Positions 7,636 through 14,228 of a stretch of DNA of 16,105 bases are shown here, piece after piece. The notes under the pieces are model-generated. The model saw only the letters and a program-made list of their open reading frames with translations, did not search any database and was not told the origin of the DNA. The position numbers and the translations under genes are program-made. The stretch is from positions 1-16,105 of the forward strand of contig VBOS01000163.1 of NCBI GenBank assembly GCA_005893185.1, written 5' to 3'. The stretch comes from Candidatus Eiseniibacteriota bacterium. Lineage in GTDB: Bacteria; Eisenbacteria; RBG-16-71-46. The first letter of the stretch is position 1. The number at the start of each line of letters is the position of its first letter.

Positions 7636-8343
7636 GTGGGGAGCGTCCGCGTGTTCGGGGACGCGGCCGCGCTCGCCGACGCAGCGGCCGAGGCGGTCGT
7701 GGTGGCGCTGGCCGCGAGCCTCGCGACGCTCGGCCGCGCGAGCCTCGCCCTCTCGGGCGGGCGCACGCCGGTCGCCACCTACCGCAAGCTCGCCTCCGAG
7801 CAGCTGCGCTCGCGCGTGGACTGGTCGCACGCACGCATCTTCTTCGCCGACGAGCGCGCCGTCCCGCCGGGCGACGCAACCAGCAACTTCCGGCTGGCGC
7901 GCGAGACGCTGATCGACCCGCTCGGCATCCCGCCGCGCAACGTCCACCGCATGAAGGGCGAGTATCCGGACCTGGAAGCCGCGGTCGAGGAATACGAAGC
8001 CCACCTGAGCGAGCCGATCGACGCGCTGGTTCTCGGCGTGGGCGAGGACGGTCACGTCGCATCGCTGTTCCCGGGCTCGCCGCTCGTGGGCGAGCGGGCG
8101 CGGCGGGTGGCGTACGTTCTCGACAGCCCCAAGCCGCCCGCGCGCCGGCTCACCCTCACGGCACGCGCGCTCGCGGAAGCGCGAAAGGTGCTGGTGCTCG
8201 CAACCGGGACGGAGAAGGCGGAAGCGGTGGCCCGCGCGCTCGAGGGAGACGTCGAAGCCCGCGAGCTTCCGGCGCGGCTGGTGCGCGACCGCGACTGGTA
8301 TCTCGATCAAGCGGCTGCGGCGAGGCTCTCCGCGCGGGCGTGA
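7636..8343 (+). CDS. pgl: 6-phosphogluconolactonase (DevB type)
   Basis: This 235-residue enzyme hydrolyses 6-phosphogluconolactone to 6-phosphogluconate, the step between the zwf and gnd products. Family motifs are LALSGGRTPVATYRKL, FFADERAVPPGDATSNFRLA and GVGEDGHVASLFPG (residues 134-147, with the catalytic His at about 140). The length is typical for the NagB-like fold. GTG 7636 is the assigned start. CTG 7624 is in frame upstream and cannot be excluded, since no strong ribosome site favours either. It follows zwf by 25 nt and ends 13 nt before a strong hairpin, marking it as the last gene of the cluster. Confidence 0.94.
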   Translation: MGSVRVFGDAAALADAAAEAVVVALAASLATLGRASLALSGGRTPVATYRKLASEQLRSRVDWSHARIFFADERAVPPGDATSNFRLARETLIDPLGIPPRNVHRMKGEYPDLEAAVEEYEAHLSEPIDALVLGVGEDGHVASLFPGSPLVGERARRVAYVLDSPKPPARRLTLTARALAEARKVLVLATGTEKAEAVARALEGDVEARELPARLVRDRDWYLDQAAAARLSARA

Positions 8344-8356
8344 CCGGAAAAGCAAA

Positions 8357-8380
8357 CGCCCCCCGCGGTCGCGGGGGGCG
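8357..8380. terminator. Strong bidirectional intrinsic terminator
   Basis: The arms CGCCCCCCGCG (8357-8367) and CGCGGGGGGCG (8370-8380) pair perfectly around a tiny centre, giving a very stable GC stem. On the left is GAAAAGCAAA, which reads TTTGCTTTT after the stem on the minus strand. It is therefore a classical rho-independent terminator for the minus-strand HTH gene ending at 8394. It also stops, less canonically, the plus-strand pgl transcript. It sits between two convergent genes. Confidence 0.85.
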
Positions 8381-8393
8381 CAAGTGAATTCGG

Positions 8394-8741
8394 CTAGATG
8401 AGCGAGCGCCGGCGCCTGCGGCCGCCGCGACCGCCGAACAGCGAGGTCATGTAGTTGCCGACCTCGGACTTCACGATCTCCGGCAGTACTTGCCGAATCC
8501 TCGACTGCACGGCGCTGCGGAGCTGGATGCCGAGCCCGCCCGATGCGGCCATCGCGAGCCCCCTGCGCCCGCGACGCGCCGCGACGCCGCGCTTCTTGCG
8601 CCACGAGTAATAGGTGATCGGCTTCACGCCGAATCGCTTCTGCACTTGAATGGCAGTGAGTCCGTCCTTCTGTGCCGCGAGCAGGATTGTCCTCCGCTGT
8701 CCTTCCGTGTACGTCATGCGCTTCCGTCGTGCCTTCGGCAT
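8394..8741 (-). CDS. Stand-alone transposase-type HTH DNA-binding protein
   Basis: This is a basic 115-residue protein. Residues 9-50 (MTYTEGQRRTILLAAQKDGL, then ITYYSWRKKRG) form a homeodomain-like helix-turn-helix of the kind found at the N-terminus of IS3-family OrfA transposase subunits. There is no catalytic DDE partner nearby and no terminal inverted repeats were seen. Residues 76-102 form a predicted amphipathic helix (RSAVQSRIRQVLPEIVKSEV), which could mediate self-association. The tail is glycine/arginine rich (GGRGGRRRRR). ATG 8741 has GGAGG 5 nt upstream (complement of 8747-8751). With its own promoter and terminator it is a complete one-gene unit, unlike a transposon remnant. Either a domesticated regulator or nucleoid protein, or an isolated transposase helper, would fit. 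The family is known to me only as annotated transposase-like small proteins. Confidence 0.75.
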   Translation of the reverse strand: MPKARRKRMTYTEGQRRTILLAAQKDGLTAIQVQKRFGVKPITYYSWRKKRGVAARRGRRGLAMAASGGLGIQLRSAVQSRIRQVLPEIVKSEVGNYMTSLFGGRGGRRRRRSLI

Positions 8742-8784
8742 CGGAGCCTCCTGAATGGGGGATCAACTCGTTTGCACTTGAGTC

Positions 8785-8813
8785 ATCGTCCATTACCGGC
8801 AACCCGGTGTCAA
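8785..8813 (-). promoter_or_regulatory. Sigma-70-type promoter of the HTH gene
   Basis: Read on the minus strand, a perfect TTGACA -35 box (complement of 8808-8813) is followed after 17 nt by GACGAT (complement of 8785-8790), a partial -10 that keeps the key A2 and T6. Transcription would begin near 8778 and give a leader of about 37 nt with the GGAGG ribosome site before ATG 8741. A perfect -35 in such GC-rich DNA is unlikely to be chance. Confidence 0.55.
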
Positions 8814-8944
8814 CCGCAATTCCGTGAGCCGACACGAATGCAGGGGCTTACCGGGATCGAAACACCCTCGCTTCACAGCAGGAAAGCAGGTTTTGCGGAT
8901 GCGTTGGGCCCTGTGTAACGGCCTTGTATCGCGTAATTTCGGTA

Positions 8945-9925
8945 TCATGCGACGAATACGAAATCGCGCAATTCCACGAGCCCCCGGGCGACCAAAGCTT
9001 CGCGCCAGCGCGCCCGCGCGGGCGCGGCCCCGAATACCATCACAGCCCGTGGGCGGAGCGAGCAGATCACGTCCGGACGGGGGCGCCCGGCTTCGATCGC
9101 CCGCACGCGGATGTCGGTCGCAGCGATGCGCCCTTCCCATTCGCGCAGCGTTCGCCCGACGCCGACGAGGGTGACCGCGCGGCCGCGCGCGAGGAATCCG
9201 CTGCGTAGCGCGTCCATCCTGAGTTCCGCGAAACGGGCGGGCGCGTAGCGCGGGTCGCGGCGGGTTGCGCTTTCGGCGTGCTGACGCCACGCGTAGAGCG
9301 TAGCTTCGCACTTTTCGATGCGCGCGCCGCGCGCGAGCATGCGGAGCCATAGATCGAGGTCCTCCGGCCAGCCGCGATCGCGCCAGCCGCCCACGCGCGC
9401 GAGCCATGTGCGCCGGATCATCGCCGTGCCGTGCGCGAGCGGGCTGTCGATCAGCGCCTCGCATGCCATCGCCTCGTGGGTATGGAGCGCATTGTGCCAG
9501 CGCGCCCAGCGCCTCATGCCGTCGGTGATGCTGGCTGTGGGGAAGAGGCGCAGCCGGCAGCCGACGGCGGCGGTGCGCGGATGGCCGGCGAGATGAGCGA
9601 GCTGCCGCGCGAAGCGCTCGCGATGGGAGAGATCGTCGCCGTCGTGGCGCGCGATGACGGGCGCGCGCGCGTGCTGGAGGGCGGTGTTGAGCGCGGCCGG
9701 AAGGCCGGCGGGCGGGGTATGGATCACGCGCAACCGCGGTTCGGCGACGGCCGCGCGCTCGAGGCGCTCGCCGCTCCCGTCGCTCGAGCCGTCGTCCACT
9801 GCGATCACCTCGAAGTCGCGGAACGTCTGCCGCCACATCGAGGCGAGCGCGGCCGCGAGGTAGGGTCCGGCGTTGCGGACCGGAAGCAGCACGGAGATCG
9901 CGGGCACGGGCGCCAAGCGTAGCAT
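8945..9925 (-). CDS. Family 2 glycosyltransferase, intact copy
   Basis: This 326-residue cytoplasmic or membrane-associated GT-A sugar transferase has the N-terminus ISVLLPVRNAGPYLAAALAS. The nucleotide-binding Asp motif is VDDGSSDGS (residues 43-51), and ARHDGDDLS (92-100) carries the metal-binding acidic cluster. WPEDLDLWLRM (186-196) is the likely catalytic-base region. Residues 240-326 form a second domain with Rossmann-like character (AVTLVGVG, RAVMVFGAA) and end in VELRDFVFVA. I recall such a C-terminal extension in some bacterial GT2 proteins. The sugar donor and acceptor are unknown; polysaccharide or O-antigen synthesis is typical. The gene is divergent from the ndh-like frame with a 44-nt gap. 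A second, truncated copy lies at 10119-10835, and the two share residues 1-239 exactly at protein level. Confidence 0.88.
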   Translation of the reverse strand: MLRLAPVPAISVLLPVRNAGPYLAAALASMWRQTFRDFEVIAVDDGSSDGSGERLERAAVAEPRLRVIHTPPAGLPAALNTALQHARAPVIARHDGDDLSHRERFARQLAHLAGHPRTAAVGCRLRLFPTASITDGMRRWARWHNALHTHEAMACEALIDSPLAHGTAMIRRTWLARVGGWRDRGWPEDLDLWLRMLARGARIEKCEATLYAWRQHAESATRRDPRYAPARFAELRMDALRSGFLARGRAVTLVGVGRTLREWEGRIAATDIRVRAIEAGRPRPDVICSLRPRAVMVFGAAPARARWREALVARGLVELRDFVFVA

Positions 9926-9969
9926 GGGCGGGCGCCGGATCGGCTTAGGGACGGTGATATCCTGCGCCG

Positions 9970-10121
9970 ATGGCTCCGCAGAAGCTGATCATCCTGGGTG
10001 GCGGGTTCGGTGGGCTGGACGTGGCGCGCGCGATCGGCCGCTCGGCGGCGGCGCGGAGCGGCTGGGACACGCGGCTCATCGACAAGGAGAACTTCTTCCA
10101 ATTCAATCCGCTGCTGCCCGC
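9970..10121 (+). pseudogene. Truncated 5' fragment of ndh (duplicate)
   Basis: This is the first 50 codons of the type II NADH dehydrogenase, identical to 10880-11031. It includes the FAD-binding LIILGGGFGGLDVARAIG and ends at FQFNPLLPA. After the duplication joint the frame runs into reversed glycosyltransferase sequence and stops at 10158. The product would be a 62-residue peptide with half a nucleotide-binding fold and no enzyme function. It keeps the same upstream 44 nt as the intact gene, so it may still be transcribed, reading antisense into the truncated glycosyltransferase copy. Confidence 0.9.
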
Positions 10122-10835
10122 GTCCATCCTGAGTTCCGCGAAACGGGCGGGCGCGTAGCGCGGGTCGCGGCGGGTTGCGCTTTCGGCGTGCTGACGCCAC
10201 GCGTAGAGCGTAGCTTCGCACTTTTCGATGCGCGCGCCGCGCGCGAGCATGCGGAGCCATAGATCGAGGTCCTCCGGCCAGCCGCGATCGCGCCAGCCGC
10301 CCACGCGCGCGAGCCATGTGCGCCGGATCATCGCCGTGCCGTGCGCGAGCGGGCTGTCGATCAGCGCCTCGCATGCCATCGCCTCGTGGGTATGGAGCGC
10401 ATTGTGCCAGCGCGCCCAGCGCCTCATGCCGTCGGTGATGCTGGCTGTGGGGAAGAGGCGCAGCCGGCAGCCGACGGCGGCGGTGCGCGGATGGCCGGCG
10501 AGATGAGCGAGCTGCCGCGCGAAGCGCTCGCGATGGGAGAGATCGTCGCCGTCGTGGCGCGCGATGACGGGCGCGCGCGCGTGCTGGAGGGCGGTGTTGA
10601 GCGCGGCCGGAAGGCCGGCGGGCGGGGTATGGATCACGCGCAACCGCGGTTCGGCGACGGCCGCGCGCTCGAGGCGCTCGCCGCTCCCGTCGCTCGAGCC
10701 GTCGTCCACCGCGATCACCTCGAAGTCGCGGAACGTCTGCCGCCACATCGAGGCGAGCGCGGCCGCGAGGTAGGGTCCGGCGTTGCGGACGGGAAGCAGC
10801 ACGGAGATCGCGGGCACGGGCGCCAAGCGTAGCAT
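10119..10835 (-). pseudogene. Truncated glycosyltransferase copy lacking the C-terminal domain
   Basis: It carries the same residues 1-239 as the intact gene at 8945-9925, up to FAELRMDA, with two silent base differences. Past the joint the frame stays open through the antisense of the ndh fragment, giving a 296-residue chimeric reading frame that ends near 9945. The GT-A catalytic part (VDDGSSDGS, HDGDDLS, PEDLDLW) is all present. What is lost is the C-terminal Rossmann-like domain, almost at its boundary. A partly functional transferase cannot be ruled out, but the new tail is antisense-derived, so pseudogene is the safer call. Confidence 0.85.
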
Positions 10836-10879
10836 GGGCGGGCGCCGGATCGGCTTAGGGACGGTGATATCCTGCGCCG
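10836..10879. promoter_or_regulatory. Divergent start region between glycosyltransferase and ndh
   Basis: These 44 nt (duplicated at 9926-9969) separate two divergent start codons, so promoters for both directions must lie here or inside the coding ends. A GGCGCC palindrome sits in it, along with an AT-rich patch GTGATATCC just before the ndh ATG. I could not find a matched -35/-10 pair for either direction. No good ribosome site precedes the ndh ATG, so ndh may be read from a leaderless or very short-leader mRNA. Confidence 0.3.
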
Positions 10880-12385
10880 ATGGCTCCGCAGAAGCTGATC
10901 ATCCTGGGTGGCGGGTTCGGTGGGCTGGACGTGGCGCGCGCGATCGGCCGCTCGGCGGCGGCGCGGAGCGGCTGGGACACGCGGCTCATCGACAAGGAGA
11001 ACTTCTTCCAATTCAATCCGCTGCTGCCCGCAGTAGCTGTGGGGGCGGTCGAGACCCGCCACATCGTGTACCCGCTTCGCACGATGGCGGCGCACCGTCA
11101 TATCCGATTCCTCAAGAACAAGGCGATGGGGATCGATCTCGACCGCCGCCTCGTCACGCTCCACAACGGCCTGGTCGAGAGCTACGACACGCTGGTGGTC
11201 GCGGTCGGGAGCGTGACCAACTACTACGGCGTGCCCGGCGCCGCCGAGCACACGCTCCCCTTCAAGACGATCGTGGATGCGATGAGGCTGCGCGCCCGCG
11301 TCGTCGAGCTGTTCGAGATGGCGGAGCAGGCCGAGACCGAGGCGCAGCGCCGTCGCCTGCTGTCGTTCGCGATCGTGGGCGGGGGCGTGACGGGGGTCGA
11401 GGTCGCAGCCGAGCTGATGGAGATGGCGAGCGAAACGCTGCTGCCCCGCTATCCGGGGATCGGCCGCTCGGATCTCACAGTGACCTTGATCGAGAGCGGC
11501 AGCCGCCTGGTGGCGGCTGCGCGTCCCGCCCACTCGGACTACGTGCGGCGCCACCTCGGGCGCCGCGGCGTGCGGGTGCGCATCGACTCCGCCGTCACCC
11601 GGGTCGAGCCGCGGCGCGTGTTCGTGGGAGATGAGCCCGTGGAAGCCTTCACGATCGTGTGGACCGCGGGCGTGTACCCGCCGCAGCTGGTGCGGGACTT
11701 GCCGCTTCGCCACGTGCCGGACGGCCGCGTGATCGTGGACGAGTGCCTGCGGGCGGTGGATCCCGAGGGGCGGGCGCTCGAAGGCGTCTACGTGATCGGC
11801 GACTGCGCGGGCGCGCGCCGTCCGGACGGGCGCCTGCAGCCCCAGCTCTCGCAGACCGCGATCGCGATGGGTCAGTACGTCGGAAACCGGCTGGTGCGCC
11901 GCGCCCGCGGTCTCGATACCGGGCCCTTCAAGTTCCACGACGCGGGCTACATCATCTCGCTCGGGAAGCACAGCTCCGTGCTCGAGCTGTTCGGCGTGCC
12001 GCTCTCGGGCCGGCTCGCTTGGCTGGCGTGGGCCGGGGCCTACCTGGTCAAGATGGTGGGATTCCGCAAGCAGCTCGAGGTGGGGCTCGATCACATCACC
12101 CATCTCGTGTTCGAGCACGACACGGCGCAGATCCTCGCGCGCAGGAACGTGCTCACAGACGACGAGCTCGACCTCACCCTTGCCGGCCCCGCCGGGAGCG
12201 AAGGCGCTGCGCCAGCCGCGGACGCTGCCCGCGCAGCTGCGCCCGGCGCTCCGGGTGGCGGGGCGCAGACGAGTTGCCTACACTTCGCGGCGGAAGCCGT
12301 CCGCGTCGCCGGGAACTCACGCGCGTCCGCTGCGGCGGAGCTGAGGCCGACGGGAGGGGCTGGGGAGGGGAGAGGGACCCCATGA
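10880..12385 (+). CDS. ndh: Type II NADH:quinone oxidoreductase (NDH-2)
   Basis: This 501-residue peripheral-membrane flavoprotein passes electrons from NADH to quinone without pumping protons. It has the FAD motif IILGGGFGGLDVA (residues 7-19), NADH-binding FAIVGGGVTGVEVAAELME (163-181), and the second FAD motif GVYVIGDCAG (302-311). PQLSQTAIAMGQYV (321-334) matches the quinone-site helix. The hydrophobic stretch LAWLAWAGAYLVKMVGF (379-395) with the following helix is the usual membrane anchor. Homologues mostly end soon after this. Here about 65 further residues, rich in Ala, Gly and Pro, follow from residue 436 and look unlike folded protein. The frame nevertheless ends in a 4-nt ATGA overlap with the next gene. 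Its first 50 codons are duplicated upstream at 9970. Confidence 0.9.
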   Translation: MAPQKLIILGGGFGGLDVARAIGRSAAARSGWDTRLIDKENFFQFNPLLPAVAVGAVETRHIVYPLRTMAAHRHIRFLKNKAMGIDLDRRLVTLHNGLVESYDTLVVAVGSVTNYYGVPGAAEHTLPFKTIVDAMRLRARVVELFEMAEQAETEAQRRRLLSFAIVGGGVTGVEVAAELMEMASETLLPRYPGIGRSDLTVTLIESGSRLVAAARPAHSDYVRRHLGRRGVRVRIDSAVTRVEPRRVFVGDEPVEAFTIVWTAGVYPPQLVRDLPLRHVPDGRVIVDECLRAVDPEGRALEGVYVIGDCAGARRPDGRLQPQLSQTAIAMGQYVGNRLVRRARGLDTGPFKFHDAGYIISLGKHSSVLELFGVPLSGRLAWLAWAGAYLVKMVGFRKQLEVGLDHITHLVFEHDTAQILARRNVLTDDELDLTLAGPAGSEGAAPAADAARAAAPGAPGGGAQTSCLHFAAEAVRVAGNSRASAAAELRPTGGAGEGRGTP

Positions 12386-12828
12386 GCAAGAGCACAGCAC
12401 ATCTGTCATTGCAGACGGTCGAGACCGGGCTGCGCTTCCTGGTCACCACCGGCAAGGTGTCCTTCACGCTCGAGAGCGGGCCGGAGGCCACGCATCCCAA
12501 TCCGGTCCAGGTGGTCCTGGGGGCGGTGGCGGGCTGCTCCGGCATGGACGTGATCTCGCTGCTGCGCAAGAAGCGCCAGCGCGTGACGGGCTACGAGATC
12601 GAGGTCTCGGCCGAGCGCCGTGAGGAGCACCCGCGCGCCTACACGCGGATCGACATCCTTCACCGCGTGCGTGGCCATGACCTGAACGCAGCGGCGGTCG
12701 AGGAATCGATCCGCCTGAGCGACACGAAGTACTGCTCGGTGCACGCGATGCTGCAGCCGGCGGTGACGCTCACCAGCCGCTTCGAGATCCTGCCGGCCGA
12801 GCATCAAACGCAAGGAGCTTCGCCATGA
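12382..12828 (+). CDS. OsmC/Ohr-family protein (putative thiol peroxidase)
   Basis: This 148-residue protein belongs to the OsmC fold, whose members reduce organic or inorganic hydroperoxides using a Cys pair. The two conserved cysteines are present: Cys52 in AVAGCSGMDVISLLRKK and Cys118 in KYCSVHAML. The family Glu in the central YEIEVSAERREEHP region is also there. The arrangement is closer to the YhfA-like branch of OsmC proteins than to Ohr, judging by the KYCSVHAML motif. The start ATG 12382 lies inside the ndh stop (ATGA), with purine-rich GGGGAGGGGAGAGGG just upstream. The stop in turn overlaps the fumC start by 4 nt. Sitting between a respiratory NADH oxidase and fumarase fits a role against peroxides formed during respiration, though that is inference. 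Confidence 0.88.
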   Translation: MSKSTAHLSLQTVETGLRFLVTTGKVSFTLESGPEATHPNPVQVVLGAVAGCSGMDVISLLRKKRQRVTGYEIEVSAERREEHPRAYTRIDILHRVRGHDLNAAAVEESIRLSDTKYCSVHAMLQPAVTLTSRFEILPAEHQTQGASP

Positions 12829-14228
12829 CGGCCGAATACCGGGAGGAAAAGGACAGCATGGGCGAGATGAATGTGCCGAAGGCCGCCCGCTACGGGGCGC
12901 AGACCCAGCGCGCCGTAGAGAACTTCCAGATCTCGGGCCAGCCCCTGCCGGGCCATGTCCTCCACGCCCTCGGGCTCGTCAAGGCGGCAGCTGCGCGCGT
13001 GAACCTGGCGCTCGGGCTGCTCGACCGCCCGACGGCTGACGCCATCGAGAAAGCGGCGCGCGAGGTGCGCGAGGGACGCTGGGACGCGGAGTTCCCGATC
13101 GACGTGTTCCAGTCCGGGAGCGGCACCAGCTTCAACATGAACGCGAACGTGGTGATCGCGAACCGGGCGGCGGAGATCCTGGGCCGCAGGGTCCATCCCA
13201 ACGACCAGGTGAACCTCGGCCAGAGCAGCAACGACGTGATCCCGTCGGTGCTCCACGTGTCGGCTGTGATCGAGATCGAGCGCGATCTCCTGCCCGCCCT
13301 CGAGCACCTGCGCGCGGCGCTGGCGGAGAAGGCGAAGGTCTGGGACCACGTGATCAAGACCGGCCGCACCCACCTCATGGACGCAACGCCCATCCGGCTC
13401 GGGCAGGAGTTCGGCGGCTACGCATCGCAGGTCGAGCACTCGATCGCGCGCGTGCGGGCTGTGCTGCCCGACCTGCGCGAGCTGGCGATCGGGGGCACGG
13501 CGGTGGGCACCGGGCTCAACACGCATCCCGAGTTCGGCCGCCGCATGGCCGATGAGATCGGGCGGCTCGCCGGCACGACCTTCGTCGAGGCGGCGAACCA
13601 CTTCGAGGCCCAGGGCGCCCAGGACGGTGCGGCGTGGGCGAGCGGGGCGCTCAACACTGTGGCGGCGAGCCTGATGAAGATCGCGAACGACGTGCGGCTC
13701 ATGAACAGCGGGCCGCGCTGCGGCCTCGCCGAGATCACCCTGCCCGCGATCCACCCGGGCTCGAGCATCCTGCCGGGCAAGGTGAATCCGGTGATCTGCG
13801 AAGCCGTGATCCAGGTCGGCGCGCAGGTCATGGGCAACCACGTCGCGATCACGCTCGGGGCGCAGTGGGGTCAGCTCGACCTCAACACCATGTTGCCGCT
13901 GATCGCGCGCAACCTGCTCGAGAGCATCCAGCTCCTCTCCGGGGCCTGCCGGGCCCTCGCGGACAAGACGATCGCCGGAGCGGTCGCCAACGAGGAGACC
14001 TGCCGCGGCTACGTCGAGATCTCGCCCAGCATGGCGACGGCGTTGAACCCGCTCATCGGCTACGACCAGGCCGCTGAGATCGCCAAGCAGTCGTTCAAGA
14101 CCGGGCGGCCGGTGCGCGCGCTGGCGCGGGAGATGACGTCGCTGGGGCCGGAGGAGATCGAGCGCGCGCTCGATCCGCGCCGCCAGACCGAGCCGGGCCT
14201 CGACTTCGGGGGAGGCGCAGGCGGTTGA
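12825..14228 (+). CDS. fumC: Class II fumarate hydratase
   Basis: This 467-residue enzyme would interconvert fumarate and malate as a tetramer in the TCA cycle. It opens with EKDSMGEMNVPKAARYGAQT, as in class II fumarases. It has SGSGTSFNMNANVV, the region GRTHLMDATP with His183, and the superfamily signature GSSILPGKVNPV at residues 312-323 on the flexible active-site loop. Two details differ from E. coli FumC: Leu replaces the usual Met in GSSIMPGKVNP, and NPVICE replaces NPTQCE. Aspartase shares much of this, so it is the main alternative, but THLMDA favours fumarase. AAGGAG (12812-12817) is 7 nt before the ATG, which overlaps the OsmC stop by 4 nt. The gene ends in a further 4-nt overlap with the next one. 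Confidence 0.88.
   Translation: MTAEYREEKDSMGEMNVPKAARYGAQTQRAVENFQISGQPLPGHVLHALGLVKAAAARVNLALGLLDRPTADAIEKAAREVREGRWDAEFPIDVFQSGSGTSFNMNANVVIANRAAEILGRRVHPNDQVNLGQSSNDVIPSVLHVSAVIEIERDLLPALEHLRAALAEKAKVWDHVIKTGRTHLMDATPIRLGQEFGGYASQVEHSIARVRAVLPDLRELAIGGTAVGTGLNTHPEFGRRMADEIGRLAGTTFVEAANHFEAQGAQDGAAWASGALNTVAASLMKIANDVRLMNSGPRCGLAEITLPAIHPGSSILPGKVNPVICEAVIQVGAQVMGNHVAITLGAQWGQLDLNTMLPLIARNLLESIQLLSGACRALADKTIAGAVANEETCRGYVEISPSMATALNPLIGYDQAAEIAKQSFKTGRPVRALAREMTSLGPEEIERALDPRRQTEPGLDFGGGAGG

Larger units (their letters stand above)
9209..11031 (+). repeat. 910-bp direct tandem duplication
   Basis: Bases 9209-10121 and 10119-11031 are the same sequence at a constant offset of 910 bp. The only differences I found by eye are T9800/C10710 and C9881/G10791. 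Both fall at third codon positions of the glycosyltransferase and are silent (Ala and Pro codons). The junction shares only CGC (10119-10121), so the joint has 3-bp microhomology and no flanking long repeat or insertion sequence. The unit covers the first 239 codons of the minus-strand glycosyltransferase, the 44-nt divergent gap and the first 50 codons of plus-strand ndh. One intact copy of each gene remains at the outer edges. Confidence 0.95.

Noticed and set aside
7498..8835. Minus-strand frame of 445 codons covering pgl and the HTH gene
   Set aside because: It crosses a strong terminator and two better-supported genes and is a compositional shadow.
8793..8944. Possible tRNA or small RNA between the HTH gene and the glycosyltransferase
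   Set aside because: I tried to fit a T-arm around the GGGTGTTTCGATCCCGG on the minus strand, but the stem does not pair properly and no acceptor or anticodon arm is found.
8357..9208. Insertion sequence around the transposase-like HTH gene
   Set aside because: No terminal inverted repeats, target-site duplication or DDE transposase frame was seen. The gene has its own promoter and terminator in place of IS ends.
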